64,000 nucleotides of DNA from positions 34,191,935-34,255,934 of the forward strand of contig NC_080541.1 of assembly GCF_028640845.1 (NCBI RefSeq). The letters are read 5' to 3'. The DNA is from Ahaetulla prasina. Taxonomy: Eukaryota; Chordata; Lepidosauria; Squamata; Colubridae. The translations under genes and the position numbers were made by a program. Shown one piece after another: positions 54,279 through 64,000 of the stretch (its first letter is position 1; the number at the start of each line of letters is the position of its first letter). The notes beneath the pieces were generated by a model that was not told the DNA's origin, ran no database searches, and saw only the letters and a list, made by a program, of their open reading frames with translations.

Positions 54279-55006
54279 AAAATTCTGAGACTTTTTTTTT
54301 TTATTGAAAAAGTTTTACAACAACAATTAAATTCCCCCTCCCCTTCCCCCTCCTCCAAAACCCTCCCCCGGACTTCCCGGAGCAAACACAAGGTATAGTT
54401 CATTAAACAAACAGTCATGTTTTATAGATGGCATTTAGATCCTAAGAAATTATCATGTATGTATCCAGATATGCAAGCAAAATGTTGGAGATGTAATTGT
54501 GATGATGCTACATATTTTCATGTATGGTGGACTTGTAAGAAAATTAAGTCTTTCTGGATAAGAATCTGGTGGATTATGCAGAATGTTCTGAAGAAGAAGA
54601 TAAAGTTCCTACCGCATTTTTTTCTTTTGGGAATAACAATGGACTGTACAGTGATTGAGACTAAGTTGATTTTGAACTTAATAACAGCAGCAAGACTGTT
54701 GATTGGACAATATTGGAAGAAAAAAGAATTATCCACAATAGAAGAATGGATATTGAAAGTTTCCAATTTGGCTGAGATGGCTAAAATCTCAGCCTTCTTG
54801 AAAGACAGTACTCAAGAAAAATATTTAAATGAATGGAAGAACTAGATTGACTATATTCAAAATAGATATCAGATTAAGAAATTTCGGATTGCCTTTGAAT
54901 GAAGGATGTTGTTTTTGATTTTAATGGAAGAAGTCAGGTTATGTGAGAGAGAAGGATTATAATTGTGTTAGATTTTAAAATTTTAATGTAAAATTCTGAG
55001 ACTTTT
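54279..55006 (-). mobile_element. 5'-inverted (twin-primed) L1 insertion with 17-bp target duplication
   Basis: AAAATTCTGAGACTTTT occurs exactly at 54279-54295 and 54990-55006. Between them, the left part (54296-54417) is the reversed L1 3' UTR with poly(T) and a C-rich, GGAAGTCCGGGGGAGGG-type segment. The right part (54418-54989) is L1 ORF2 in the opposite orientation. This is the expected product of twin priming on the minus strand. The junction lies at about 54417, beside CAGTCATG. Confidence 0.92.
54417..54845 (+). pseudogene. L1 ORF2 C-terminal fragment, 142 codons
   Basis: This is the C-terminal end of the L1 reverse transcriptase/endonuclease protein. Residues 1-20 have 'RWHLDPKKLSCMYPD', then the Cys-rich 'CWRCNCDDATYFHVWWTC' (C-x2-C-x9-H-x4-C), a basic and hydrophobic segment ('KIKFLPHFFLLGIT'), and 'ARLLIGQYWKKKELSTIEEW'. 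The frame ends with a stop after 'YLNEWKN', a natural L1 ORF2 end. The frame is intact over this part, so the insertion is fairly young. It lies in the inverted half of the L1 at 54279-55006 and has no promoter. Confidence 0.85.
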
Positions 55007-55510
55007 ATTGAAGTTTAACTATCATCTATGATAATACAATCTAGCAAATATATAGCATCAAGTTTGAAAAGATACATTAACTCCTTGATTGTTGTCAGGG
55101 GGGTCATGTTAAATCTGGTGCAATAACCTTGTCTACCTATTTCACTCTATTAGATGCTTTTAAGGCTAAATTTGTAGGAAAAATTGTTCAAGGAATCTTT
55201 TTTCTTCATTAGTTATGATCCTCTTGCTAATCTACTCTGCACCTGGCATGTATGGTGTGACACTCTGAAAAATAGCTTTAAGAAATTTACCTGAGAATTG
55301 TAGCTTGCTCAAAATGTGCTATTGCAACTGAAGAATGGTACTTCCTGGAAGTCCCACAGAGTCCTCGTGTTGAAAAAAAATTCTTCTAAATCCAATTCAG
55401 TCTGCTCATAGAGACATATAAAGCTTTATATGGCTTACCACGAAGTTATTTATAGAACTACTTATTCCCATAAATCTGGCCCACATTCTTAGATCATCAG
55501 CAGAGGATCT

Positions 55511-56165
55511 TAATAGAATAATAATAGAATGGAATAACAGAGTTGGAAGGGACCTTGTTCTAATCAAACTCCCTGCTTAGGCAGGAAACCTTATACCATG
55601 TTGGACAAATGGTTATCCAATCTCTTCTTAAAAACTTCTAGTGTTTGAGCATTTACAACTACTGGAGGCAAGTTGTTCCACTGATGAATAGTTCTAACTG
55701 TCAGGAAAGTTCTAAGTTGCTTCTCTCCTTGATTAGTTTCCATCCATTGCTTCTTGTCCTACCCTCAGGTGCTTTGGAGAATAGCTTGTGGCAGCCACTG
55801 AGATATTTGAACACTGCTATCATGTCATCCCTAGTCCTTCTTTTCATCAAACTATTAGACATATCCAATTCCAGCAACCATTCTTTATATGTTTTAGCCT
55901 CCAGTCCACTAATCTTCTTTGTTGCTCTTCTCTGCACTCTTTCTAAAGTCTCAACATCTTTTTTACATCATGGCAACCAAGTGTGGCCTTACCAAGGCAT
56001 TATAAAGTGGTATTAAAACTTCACATGATCTTGATTCTATGCCTCTGCTTATGCAGCCTAGAACTGTGTTGGCTTTTTGATGCTAGCTCATATTTAAACG
56101 ATTGTCTGCTAGGACTCCAAGATCCCTCTCACAAATTCTACTATTGAGCATATACTAATTTCTAC
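55511..56165 (-). pseudogene. CR1 LINE ORF2 C-terminus and 3' end, 0.65 kb
   Basis: The reversed tail (AATAGAATAATAATAGAATG, AACAGAGTTGGAAGGGACCT) is followed by ORF2. On the minus strand, 'MQRRATKKISGLEAKTYKEW', 'MKRRTRDDMIAVFKYLSGCH' and 'KLFSKAPEGRTRSNGWKLIK' are readable. The region further in (55940-56165) continues CR1 coding sequence (AGAACTGTGTTGGCTTTTTG, CAAGATCCCTCTCACA reversed). It is 5'-truncated. Confidence 0.85.
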
Positions 56166-56984
56166 TATATGGATCAAATTACAGTATATATTTGATACTT
56201 AGAAGTACTTCTGTTCATTTTATGGCAGGACCCTATCTTGTGAAACAACTTCCATTGGAACCAACTCCCATCCTTACTACAAGTTAGGAAGAGGCTCAAA
56301 ATATATGTGTAAATCACACTGGTTTGTGTTGGGATTTCACTATGCGACGTATGCGAGCTTTGTCATTCATCCCCTGTGTGGACACTTATGTGTTTTGAAG
56401 ATCTTGTTGTGAACTTAGGCTAATATAGCATCTCCAACCTTATGTGGAGATAGATAGCATTTTAAAAATCACTTCTCCTTTGGTAATGTTGTATTTATAT
56501 TATTGCAATGATTTTCTGTGGGGTTGCCTTTGGAAATGTTCTAGTGAATTCAATTAGTTCTGAAAAAGCATCTAGATTCCTCTCTAGGTCTTCTTAGACA
56601 TTGTCTACAAATTTATTTCTTGGTCCAATTCAAAGTGGTATAAGCTATATAAATCTTCACATGACTTAATGTCAGGCTTTTTGAAAGAGTAACTTGGGGC
56701 ACCTATGCTGCCCCTAATGTTTTCATCTGATGGCCTTTGTTAAATGTGGTTGTTAGAACAGAATAGCTATTCCGCATGGCAGACTGTTGGTGAAATACTC
56801 TCCCAGAGAAATTGGCTTAGCACCTACATTCATCAGATGGAGACTTCTTAAAATATCTGAAAGTTTTTTAAAAAAAGTCTTAAAAAGTATTTTGCTTCTG
56901 GATTTTTAGTTTGCTGTGTTTTAGAAGGATCAGTTTTTAACAAATTGGTAGGTTGGATAATTTAAAATGTAATAATTAAGTAAA
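56166..56984. other. Unassigned, about 0.8 kb
   Basis: 56200-56500 has faint LINE-like texture (reversed or forward) that I cannot classify. There is no gene. Confidence 0.3.
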
Positions 56985-57571
56985 TTAAGCACCTCTATAA
57001 CTGTCTGGTTTGGTTCTGCAACCCAAGATAGACACAGACTTCAGAGGATAATTAGAACTGCAGAAAAAACAATTACTACCAACCTGCCTTCCATTGAGGA
57101 TCTGTATGCATGAGTCAAAAAGAGGGCTGTGAAAATATTTACAGATCCCTCGCATCTTGGACATAACCTGTTTCAACTCCTACCCTCAAAACGACGCTAT
57201 AGAGCACTGCACATCAGAACAACTAGACACAATAACAGTTTTTTCCCTAACGCTATCACTCTGTTAAACAAATAATTCTCTCAACACTGTCAAACTATTT
57301 ACTAAGTGTGCACTACTATTAATCTTCTCATAGTTCCCACCACCCTTATGACTGTATGACTGTAACTTTGTTGCTTCTATCCTTATGATTTATATTGATA
57401 TTGTTTCATTGTACCCTATGACTATCATTAAGTGTTGTACCTTATGATTCTTGATGAATGTATATTTTCTTTTATGTACGCTGAGAGCATATGCACCAAG
57501 ACAAATTCCTTGTGTGTCCAATCACACTTGGCCAATAAAAAATTCTATTCTATTCTATTCTATTCTATTCT
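56985..57571 (+). pseudogene. Snake1-type CR1/L3 LINE 3' end with (TTCTA)n tail
   Basis: Forward copy of the family at 41114 and 45292. ACAGACTTCAGAGGATAATT encodes the 'RLQRII' part, then 'LPSIEDLY', then a 3' UTR with CACTTGGCCAATAAAAAATT and TTCTA pentamers at 57541-57571. An in-frame TGA (ATGCATGAGTCAAA) breaks it. Confidence 0.88.
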
Positions 57572-58002
57572 AAATTCACTTACATATGTAGTTACCTGCT
57601 CACAACAATATTTGAAATAAACTTGAAAATTAGAAAGGGAATCCTTCAATTGGATATTACATGATTAAAGGAACAATAACAACAGGAACAACAATGCATT
57701 ATGGCCTTCATCCTAATCTTTGACTTCTATTAACCTATTAACTGAAAGGTCTCTGTGGATCTTCACAGCATAACTAAGTTCTCCCAACCACTTCAATCTC
57801 TCCATTCCACTTTCATAGATAATGGAAAGCAGTCTAATATCTCTAGCTGAATCCACTTTGAGCCTCTCTGAACTAAACCTCTTAATTATTATCAACTACC
57901 ACAGTCTTTCAGTTACTCTGATCTCCTTTTTCTTATTCACTCCTCCAGTGCTATTTCAGATCTCATCTGTTTCTCTTTCCCTCCTTCTCACTTTGGATCA
58001 TA
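57572..58002. other. Unassigned, about 0.4 kb
   Basis: No recognised feature. Confidence 0.35.
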
Positions 58003-58240
58003 GCAATAGCACTTAAGACTTATATACTGCTTCACAGTGCTTTACAACCCCCTCAAAGCGGTTTATAAAGTCAACATATTGCCCCCAACAATCTGGGTCC
58101 TCATTTTACTGACGGTGGAAGGATGGAAGGCTGAGTCAACCTTAAGCCGATGAGACACAAACTGCTATACTGCTGGCAGCTAGCAGTCAGCAGAAGTAGC
58201 CTGCAGTACTGCATTCTAACCACTGAGCCATCACGGCCCT
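58003..58240 (-). repeat. tRNA-derived SINE (GCTATT-tail family)
   Basis: Reversed end ATAGCAATAGCACTTAAGAC, GCCCCCAACAATCTGGGTCC and GGAAGGCTGAGTCAACC in the body, and a tRNA-like head to GCCGTGATGGCTCAGTGGTT (minus). Near full length. Confidence 0.88.
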
Positions 58241-58454
58241 CATACTAGTTGTTTGGATTCACATATAGCTAGACAAGTTCTAAACTGAGAAAAAATATAA
58301 GATATTGCACAAAAATATGGGATTGTATTTTCCCTCCCCACTCTGGATCTGACTCTTTTTATAGAAATATGTGAACAAAGACATGTCTCGATTACCTACA
58401 ACCTCTTTGTGCAAAGTTCAATCAGCACATACCATTGTGTTTTATAGATAGAGA

Positions 58455-58495
58455 TACCGGTTGACAGAGGCAGAGGGAGAGAGAGGAGAGAGAGG

Positions 58496-58556
<61 letters not shown>
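58455..58556. repeat. (GA)n tract
   Basis: About 90 bp of almost pure GA/GAGGGA, a purine strand with mirror symmetry. Confidence 0.95.
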
Positions 58557-58560
<4 letters not shown>

Positions 58561-58980
58561 TGGCTTTTGTGCTCTATCTGACCTCAACACTCCATTATAC
58601 AGCCCTCCTAAAACTGCCTTGAAATGGCAATTTGAGTGATATAGTTATTTCCTTCTCCTCAAATACATACAATTTATGTGTATTTTAAGGATATGGAAAT
58701 GTACTTATTTTGAATTAAAATTAAAAAGGACCAAAAGTTTTGGCTCCTCACATTCTTACGGCATTATTGTGTCAGAAACATGCTAATTTTTTTCAGAGAA
58801 AAAAAATACAAGCAAAAGGTGATTGATTTTGAGCAAACAGAATTGATGATAATCTTTGACTTATGATATTATACACACACAGTATATATAGTATAGATGA
58901 ATTGAAAAGACCAATAGACTACCAATGTCTGGCAAGCTTGTATTATTCCTCTGTTTTTGGGCACCCATTTCTTCTTAATC
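58557..58980. other. Unassigned, about 0.4 kb
   Basis: No recognised feature. Confidence 0.35.
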
Positions 58981-59274
58981 CACTACACCAGAGGTGGGTT
59001 TCAGCAGGTTCTGACCAGTTCTGGAGAACCGGTAGCGCAAATTTTGAGTAGTTCGGAGAACCGCTAGTAAAAATTCTGACTGGCCCCACCCCTATCTATT
59101 CTCTGCCTCCTGAGTTCCAGCTGATTGGGAGGAAATGGGGATTTTGCAGTATCCTTCTCCTGGAGCGGGGTGGGAATGGAGGTTTTACAGTATCATTCCA
59201 TGCCACGCCCACAATGCCACGCCCACCCACAGAACCGGTAGTAACATTTTTTGAAACCCACCACTGCACTACAC
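58981..59274. mobile_element. hAT-like MITE, 278 bp, perfect 8-bp duplication
   Basis: The element is 58989-59266, starting CAGAGGTGGGTTTCAGC and ending TTGAAACCCACCACTG. CACTACAC flanks both sides exactly. The interior has GCGCAAATTTTGAGTAGTTC, AGAACCGGTAGTAAC and CACGCCCAC blocks typical of the family. Confidence 0.92.
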
Positions 59275-59321
59275 CTTACAGAACCTTAGCTATAGAAAAT
59301 ACTAGATAATACAGAGAACGG

Positions 59322-59541
59322 GCACTGACCAGGGGTAAAATGCACTTACCTTTGCTACTGGATCGGAAATGTAAGTGTGTGCGCGCCTCCTCCACACATG
59401 CACAGAGCCTTCTGCGCATGCACATAGGATAAAAAATGAGATGTGATGATGTCCGGGCAGGTGGGTGGAGCCTCCCACCACTGGCCCTACTGGATTGCAC
59501 AAGCCGGATAGAGCCAGCTGGATTTCACCATTGGCACCTAC
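59322..59541. mobile_element. hAT-like MITE, second subtype
   Basis: The element is about 59330-59533, starting CAGGGGTAAAATGCAC and ending GGATTTCACCATTG. The flanks GCACTGAC and GCACCTAC match 6 of 8. It shares TTTGCTACTGGATCGGAAAT and the TCTGCGCATGCACA block with 62193 and 7751. It lies only 55 bp from the previous MITE. Confidence 0.75.
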
Positions 59542-59734
59542 CCCAAAACAGTATGTTTCATTGGAAAAAAATTAAATCGTTATTTCAACTTTAAAATCAT
59601 CCACTGTTGAATATTTGGGTGCACACAAGAATACAGAGTTTGGAAAATAACGTAATGACCCAGCAAGGCAAGGTCATGTATACATTTGTTTGTCTTCAGA
59701 CAATCAAAGAAGTGAAAAAAAAGATCAGTTTTCT

Positions 59735-60135
59735 TTCTTTTTTTTAAAATTTGTCGTAACAATATATGCAAGCATTACATAAAGTATTATATATTATATA
59801 AACATATATATGAGGAGAAACAAGGTAATATAAACATATATATATATAGGGGAAGAAACAATAGGAACGGTAGGCACGTTTGTGCTCTTATGCACGCCCC
59901 TTAGAGTCCTCTTAGGAATGTGGTGACATCAACCGTGGATAGATTTTGAGTAAAGCTTTTGGGGTTATGAGAAGAGACCACAGAGTCAGGTAATGCATTC
60001 CAAGCATAGATAATTCTGTTACAGAAATCATGTTTTCTGCAATCTAAACTGGAGCGGTTGATATTGAGTTTAAATCTGTTGGTGGCTCTTGTGTTATTGT
60101 TATTGAAACTGAAGAAGAACAGGAAGGACACTAGT
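59735..60135 (-). pseudogene. CR1-like LINE ORF2 end and 3' UTR
   Basis: The reversed T-run and 3' UTR (AACGGTAGGCACGTTTGTGC, ATGCACGCCCCTTAGAGTCC) are followed by ORF2. The minus strand reads 'NNTRATNRFKLNINRSSLDC', 'RKHDFCNRIIYAWNALPDSV' and 'VSSHNPKSFTQNLSTVDVTT', ending 'FLRGL'. Same family as 18258 and 60870. Confidence 0.85.
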
Positions 60136-60149
60136 CAGGCTGAATCTGG

Positions 60150-60540
60150 CATTCAGTATCTGTTTCTGGCCACCACTTTTAAACTTATTGGCAAGAGACA
60201 TTACAAATGAAGCAATAGAGGAGAAGAAAAATTAAGAGAAGATATGATAGTGGTGCTCAATATTGAAAAGCCAGAAGAGATAGCATGCTTGTATCTTGTT
60301 CAAGAGAATAGAATTCTCAGAGAAGCAAATTTTGGATATATATGAGAAGAAACTTCATAATGTATGCTGTGTATAGAGATGGAGCAGTCTGCTTCACAAG
60401 ATTCTATTTCTTTTGCTGAAGGTTGCTAGATTGCCATTGGCCAGGAATGCTATATAGACACATCTTACAGTGTCTATAAGATTTACAATGTTAAGATTTA
60501 CAATGTAAATCTTGCATTGAACAAGATGTTGGTTTAGATT
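60150..60540 (+). repeat. Probable old CR1 fragment
   Basis: CAGTATCTGTTTCTGGCCAC and CTGAAGGTTGCTAGATTGCC resemble the CR1 coding region and the segment before the CR1 tail. It is strongly eroded. A short internal repeat of AGATTTACAATGT lies at 60480-60515. Confidence 0.35.
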
Positions 60541-60869
60541 CAGAATATCTTCAAGATCCTGTTGTACTATTCATGACTCATCTTCTGCTTCCATCCTAGG
60601 TCCATTGTTTTTTGGAACGGGGACTGAATGAAGTGACTAATCTGTAGTTTGAGCAGCATTCTCCTATGTGGCAATAACAGAGATGCTACTGGCTTGTTTA
60701 AGACTATCACTTGAGTTCAGGAGAGAAAAAAAAACATGAATGAAGGTCTTCCTGGTTCAGAGTTCCATCACTTGAATGAAGAGCTCTACTAAATGGAAGT
60801 GAAAATATAAGTGAGAGAGAGATCATTATTAGAGATTTTTTTGTAATTATTTTTTCTGTTTTAGGAACA

Positions 60870-61320
60870 GAAGACTCAAAAGAAAGACTGGAAATTTTGG
60901 GCTTAGACAATTTAGAACTATGCCACCTTCAGTCTGACCTAAGTGTAGAACATAAAATTATCTGCTAAAATGTCCTATCTGTCAATGACTACTTCAGCTT
61001 CAACCACAACAATACATGAGCACACAATAGATACAAACTTAAGTTAAACTGCTCCAAACTTGATTGCAGAAAATATGACTTCAGCAACAGAGTGGTCAAT
61101 GCCTGGAATGCACTATCTGACTCTGTGGTTTCTTCCCCCAACCCCCAAAATTTTAACTTTAGATTGTCTACTGTTGACCTTACCCCATTCCTAAGAGGTC
61201 TATAAGGGGCGTGCATAAGCACACCTACGTGCCTACTGTCCCTGTCCTAATGTTCCCTTTTATTCGTATCCATTTTATGTATTCATAATCATGTTAATAC
61301 TTATATTTGTTATCTAATAC
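60870..61320 (+). pseudogene. CR1-like LINE ORF2 end and 3' UTR
   Basis: 'LEILGLDNLELCHLQSDLSV'-like sequence, 'CQ.LLQLQPQQYM' and 'CRKYDFSNRVVNAWNALSDS'-like pieces, in frames broken by stops, then AAGAGGTCTATAAGGGGCGT. Same family as 18258. It ends in the AAAT array. Confidence 0.8.
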
Positions 61321-61332
61321 ATGCTTTACAAA

Positions 61333-61388
<56 letters not shown>
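61321..61388. repeat. (AAAT)n array
   Basis: About 16 AAAT units grown from the LINE tail. Confidence 0.97.
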
Positions 61389-62146
61389 CCATGTGGCAAG
61401 TCACCTTATGAGCAATATTTATTTTAACTCATTTTCCCATCAAATAAAGGTGAAGTCCTACATAATAGGTGCCTCCCTATGTTCCCAAGGAGGGGAGGGG
61501 GAAGCAGCTCCAACCCAAAATGTATAAACTTTTGAAGACCTGACAGCCTTCTCTCCCACTTCCTCCCTCTTTTGTTTATGACTGTGACCTGCACTTTTTC
61601 ACCACTTCAAACAAAAGACAGAAACTCTGTGTTTTCTCTGCCTGGGTTTTGTTATTTTAGTTTGCTTGTATGACACTGAGCTGGGCTCCAATTGCTCTTA
61701 TCTACCTTGGTTTGGAGGGATGGAAAACATCAGACCTCACAGAACTCTTGAAGGAGCTCCCAGCTCAGACATTCCTCTTGAGATGTAAACACATCAGAGG
61801 GGGCTTAAAGCTAATAAAAATAAAGAAGACATTAAGGACTAAGTGATTGTTTGCAGAGTCCAAATTCCACGTGGAACTGCAAGGTTTAAAGGGAACAATA
61901 GAGGCTGAAGAAAAGAAATGTAAAGGCTGGACTTCCAAATCAATCTCTATTGAACCTATTGGGGATAATTTATATTGACCTACACATTTCTTTAAATGAG
62001 GGATATAAGCTTTCTTATTCACACATTGTTTTCCTTGCATTTAAAGTTTATGTGTGGCTCAAATATGATGTATTCCTACAAAGATTTTTGCAATCCAAGG
62101 AAGGACATTCATGACTTGCTGTGTTCCCTCCGGAATATACATATAC
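61389..62146. other. Unassigned, about 0.76 kb
   Basis: Unique-looking DNA. The 91-residue minus frame at 61765-62040 lacks motifs. Confidence 0.35.
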
Positions 62147-62184
62147 GTATGTATGTATGTATGTATGTATGAATGTATGTATGT

Positions 62185-62192
<8 letters not shown>
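62147..62192. repeat. (TATG)n array left of a MITE
   Basis: TATG tetramers with TGAA interruptions, up to the MITE boundary. Confidence 0.9.
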
Positions 62193-62498
<306 letters not shown>

Positions 62499-63497
62499 AC
62501 ACACATACCCACATACACACTCCGTGCTAGATGTAAGATTTCTATATAAAATGTGAACACTCGGGCTATGCACAGTTCAAACATGATTCAAAAGAAGTGC
62601 TTTGGGGCACAGCTCTCTCTGCTATTCATTACAGCGGCCTTTTTCAGACTTGCGAGTGTTTGTGCATTCTTTGTGTAAGATCTGAAGCCTTTCTTCTCAA
62701 TCATTTCTGAAGAGTGCACAGCCCTAGTGAGAGCCTTCTGAGAAAGTGATACTTCTCCAGGCAAACAGTAGGAAAAAAACCACCTTTTCTTTGCATTTGA
62801 AACCTAACAGCTATTGCTGACAAATAAATTCATTCTAGAACTCTCATTAAGAAACTGAGTTGGAATGGTAGATCTTACGGCTGTCATGTCTGGCTTAATT
62901 TTTAGACTTCTTGTGTCTTTTCCATCCTTCCGCTTTCACAAAAACTTGCCTGTTGAAGAGCTCAGAAGAATTTGAAACCTTTTGCCTTTTTTTCTGTCAT
63001 TTTCATTGGTCCTAATAAAGGGGGGAGACATTGGAGAAGAGATACTTTGTACACTGCTGAAAATGCAGATATTCCTCTAGTGAGTAAATTAATACTTCTA
63101 TGAATGATGGGTGCCACAATTGAAAAAGCCGTGCTGCGTAATTGAAAATAGTTGGGGTATTCAGGGAAAAAAACCTTGGATGATTAGTGCAATGCTTGGA
63201 CAGCCTGAGGGACAACTTTGGGAATGGGCTCCAAAAAGTCAAGGTGGCAGGCAGCCCCAATAAGCTTGATGATTGTAACAAAAAAAAAGAGCAGGGCTTT
63301 GACTGGCTACTTGCAATTCTATCTTCACTTATTTTAGCCCCCAGTCTTGCTTTTGCAAAAATTTCAAGACAGGTTGATATGTATACAATTGCCAGCTCTG
63401 ACTCTAGGGCTTTATGGTATGCCCAAATATTTTATTTGACTTGGACCTGTATTTTGAGAGGTTTGCTGATTAAGAATTGTTTGATAGGCTTTTTATA
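62499..63497. other. Unassigned, about 1.0 kb; possible conserved non-coding
   Basis: 62640-63300 is unique-looking, with no repeat and no coding frame over 111 residues that carries a motif. The texture hints at conserved non-coding DNA; this cannot be tested here. Confidence 0.25.
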
Positions 63498-63738
63498 TGA
63501 GCCACAGTGGCACAGTGGTTAGAGTGCAGTACTGCAGGCTACTTCTGCTGACTTCCGCTGCATGCAATTTAGCAGTTCAAATCTCAACAGGCTCAAGGTT
63601 GACTCAGCCTTCCATCCTTCTGAGGTGGGTAAAATGAGGACCCAAATTATTGGGGGCAACACACTAACTCTGTAAACTGCTTAGAGAGAGCTGTAAAGCA
63701 CTGTAAAGTGGCATATAAGTCTAAGTGCTATTGCTATA
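63498..63738 (+). repeat. tRNA-derived SINE (GCTATT-tail family)
   Basis: GAGCCACAGTGGCACAGTGG head, AGCAGTTCAAATCTC box B-like, GACTCAGCCTTCCATCC and an end ATATAAGTCTAAGTGCTATT. Full length. Confidence 0.9.
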
Positions 63739-64000
63739 GACCTAGTTACACAATGAAGGAAAAGAAAATTACATTTTTGGACCAGCGATGTCCTAATAAA
63801 ATGCAACTTAACAAGAGACCAGATGCAATATACGTTATTCCAACCTTGCCTGTTGATAACATAATGAAGCTAGACAGAAATAACTGGCATTGACCTCTGG
63901 ACTTTTATCTTTGGACTTTTATCTTTGGACTTTTATCTAGTAAAAGGTGAGGGATGTGAAAAATCATTCAGGTAGCCAGATCTTTGTTAAGAAGACAATT
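63739..64000. other. Unassigned; short triple tandem
   Basis: No gene. At 63898-63939 the 14-bp unit TTGGACTTTTATCT occurs three times (the first with one mismatch). Confidence 0.5.

Overview
The window reads as repeat-rich, AT-rich vertebrate DNA from a squamate reptile, most likely a colubroid snake. The grounds are several lineage-typical repeats. They include Sauria-type tRNA SINEs with a Bov-B-like 3' tail and a Bov-B LINE. CR1/L3 LINEs end in (AATAG)n or (TTCTA)n pentamers, as known for snake 'Snake1' elements. There are also Penelope-like elements, L1, L2 and Dong/R4-like LINEs, and many short hAT-like elements with CAGTGGTGGG-type ends. I see no intact host protein-coding gene, rRNA or tRNA gene. 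Nearly all longer open reading frames are pieces of retrotransposons or fall in simple repeats. The window is best read as intergenic or intronic.

Layout. 1-7 kb: an L2 fragment cut by a 732-bp hAT element with a perfect 8-bp target duplication, CR1 and other LINE tails, and a Sauria SINE. 7-10 kb: an inverted Penelope-like terminal repeat pair, a hAT-like MITE, an L2 fragment and a SINE. 11.3-13.7 kb: the 5' half of an L1 (5' UTR plus ORF1) on the minus strand, then a CR1 tail and a MITE split by a LINE tail. 15.5-17.6 kb: a pair of about 116-bp inverted arms enclosing 1.56 kb with a solo LTR, one arm split by a SINE. 18.2-20 kb: a CR1 split by a LINE and a Penelope element with a GIY-YIG endonuclease ORF and inverted terminal repeats. 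21-31 kb: L2 copies, MITEs, SINEs and large polypyrimidine arrays. 32-36.9 kb: a CR1/L3 reverse transcriptase fragment, nested Penelope repeats, a CR1, a SINE split by a 248-bp Penelope-like insertion, and a hAT element. 37.9-39.4 kb: a three-level nest (solo LTR in Bov-B in another LINE). 41-49 kb: two Snake1-type LINE ends, triplet-repeat arrays, and a MITE with a large perfect-looking palindrome. 50-55 kb: L1 pieces, a Dong/R4-like LINE and a textbook 5'-inverted (twin-primed) L1 with a 17-bp target duplication. 55-64 kb: CR1, Snake1, SINEs, MITEs and simple repeats.

The most interesting signal is the set of four distinct Penelope-like terminal repeats (about 7.2-7.6, 18.7-19.8, 33.2-33.5 and 35.8-36.1 kb). 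Each carries a CTGANGA...GAAA core. In each, a 4-base palindrome plus C follows the core, and the short outer helix changes in a compensatory way between families. This is what minimal type-I hammerhead ribozymes look like, and such ribozymes are known from Penelope-like elements. Several non-repetitive, AT-rich stretches (notably 51.8-52.3 kb and 25.3-25.6 kb) look like candidate conserved non-coding DNA, but that rests on appearance only.
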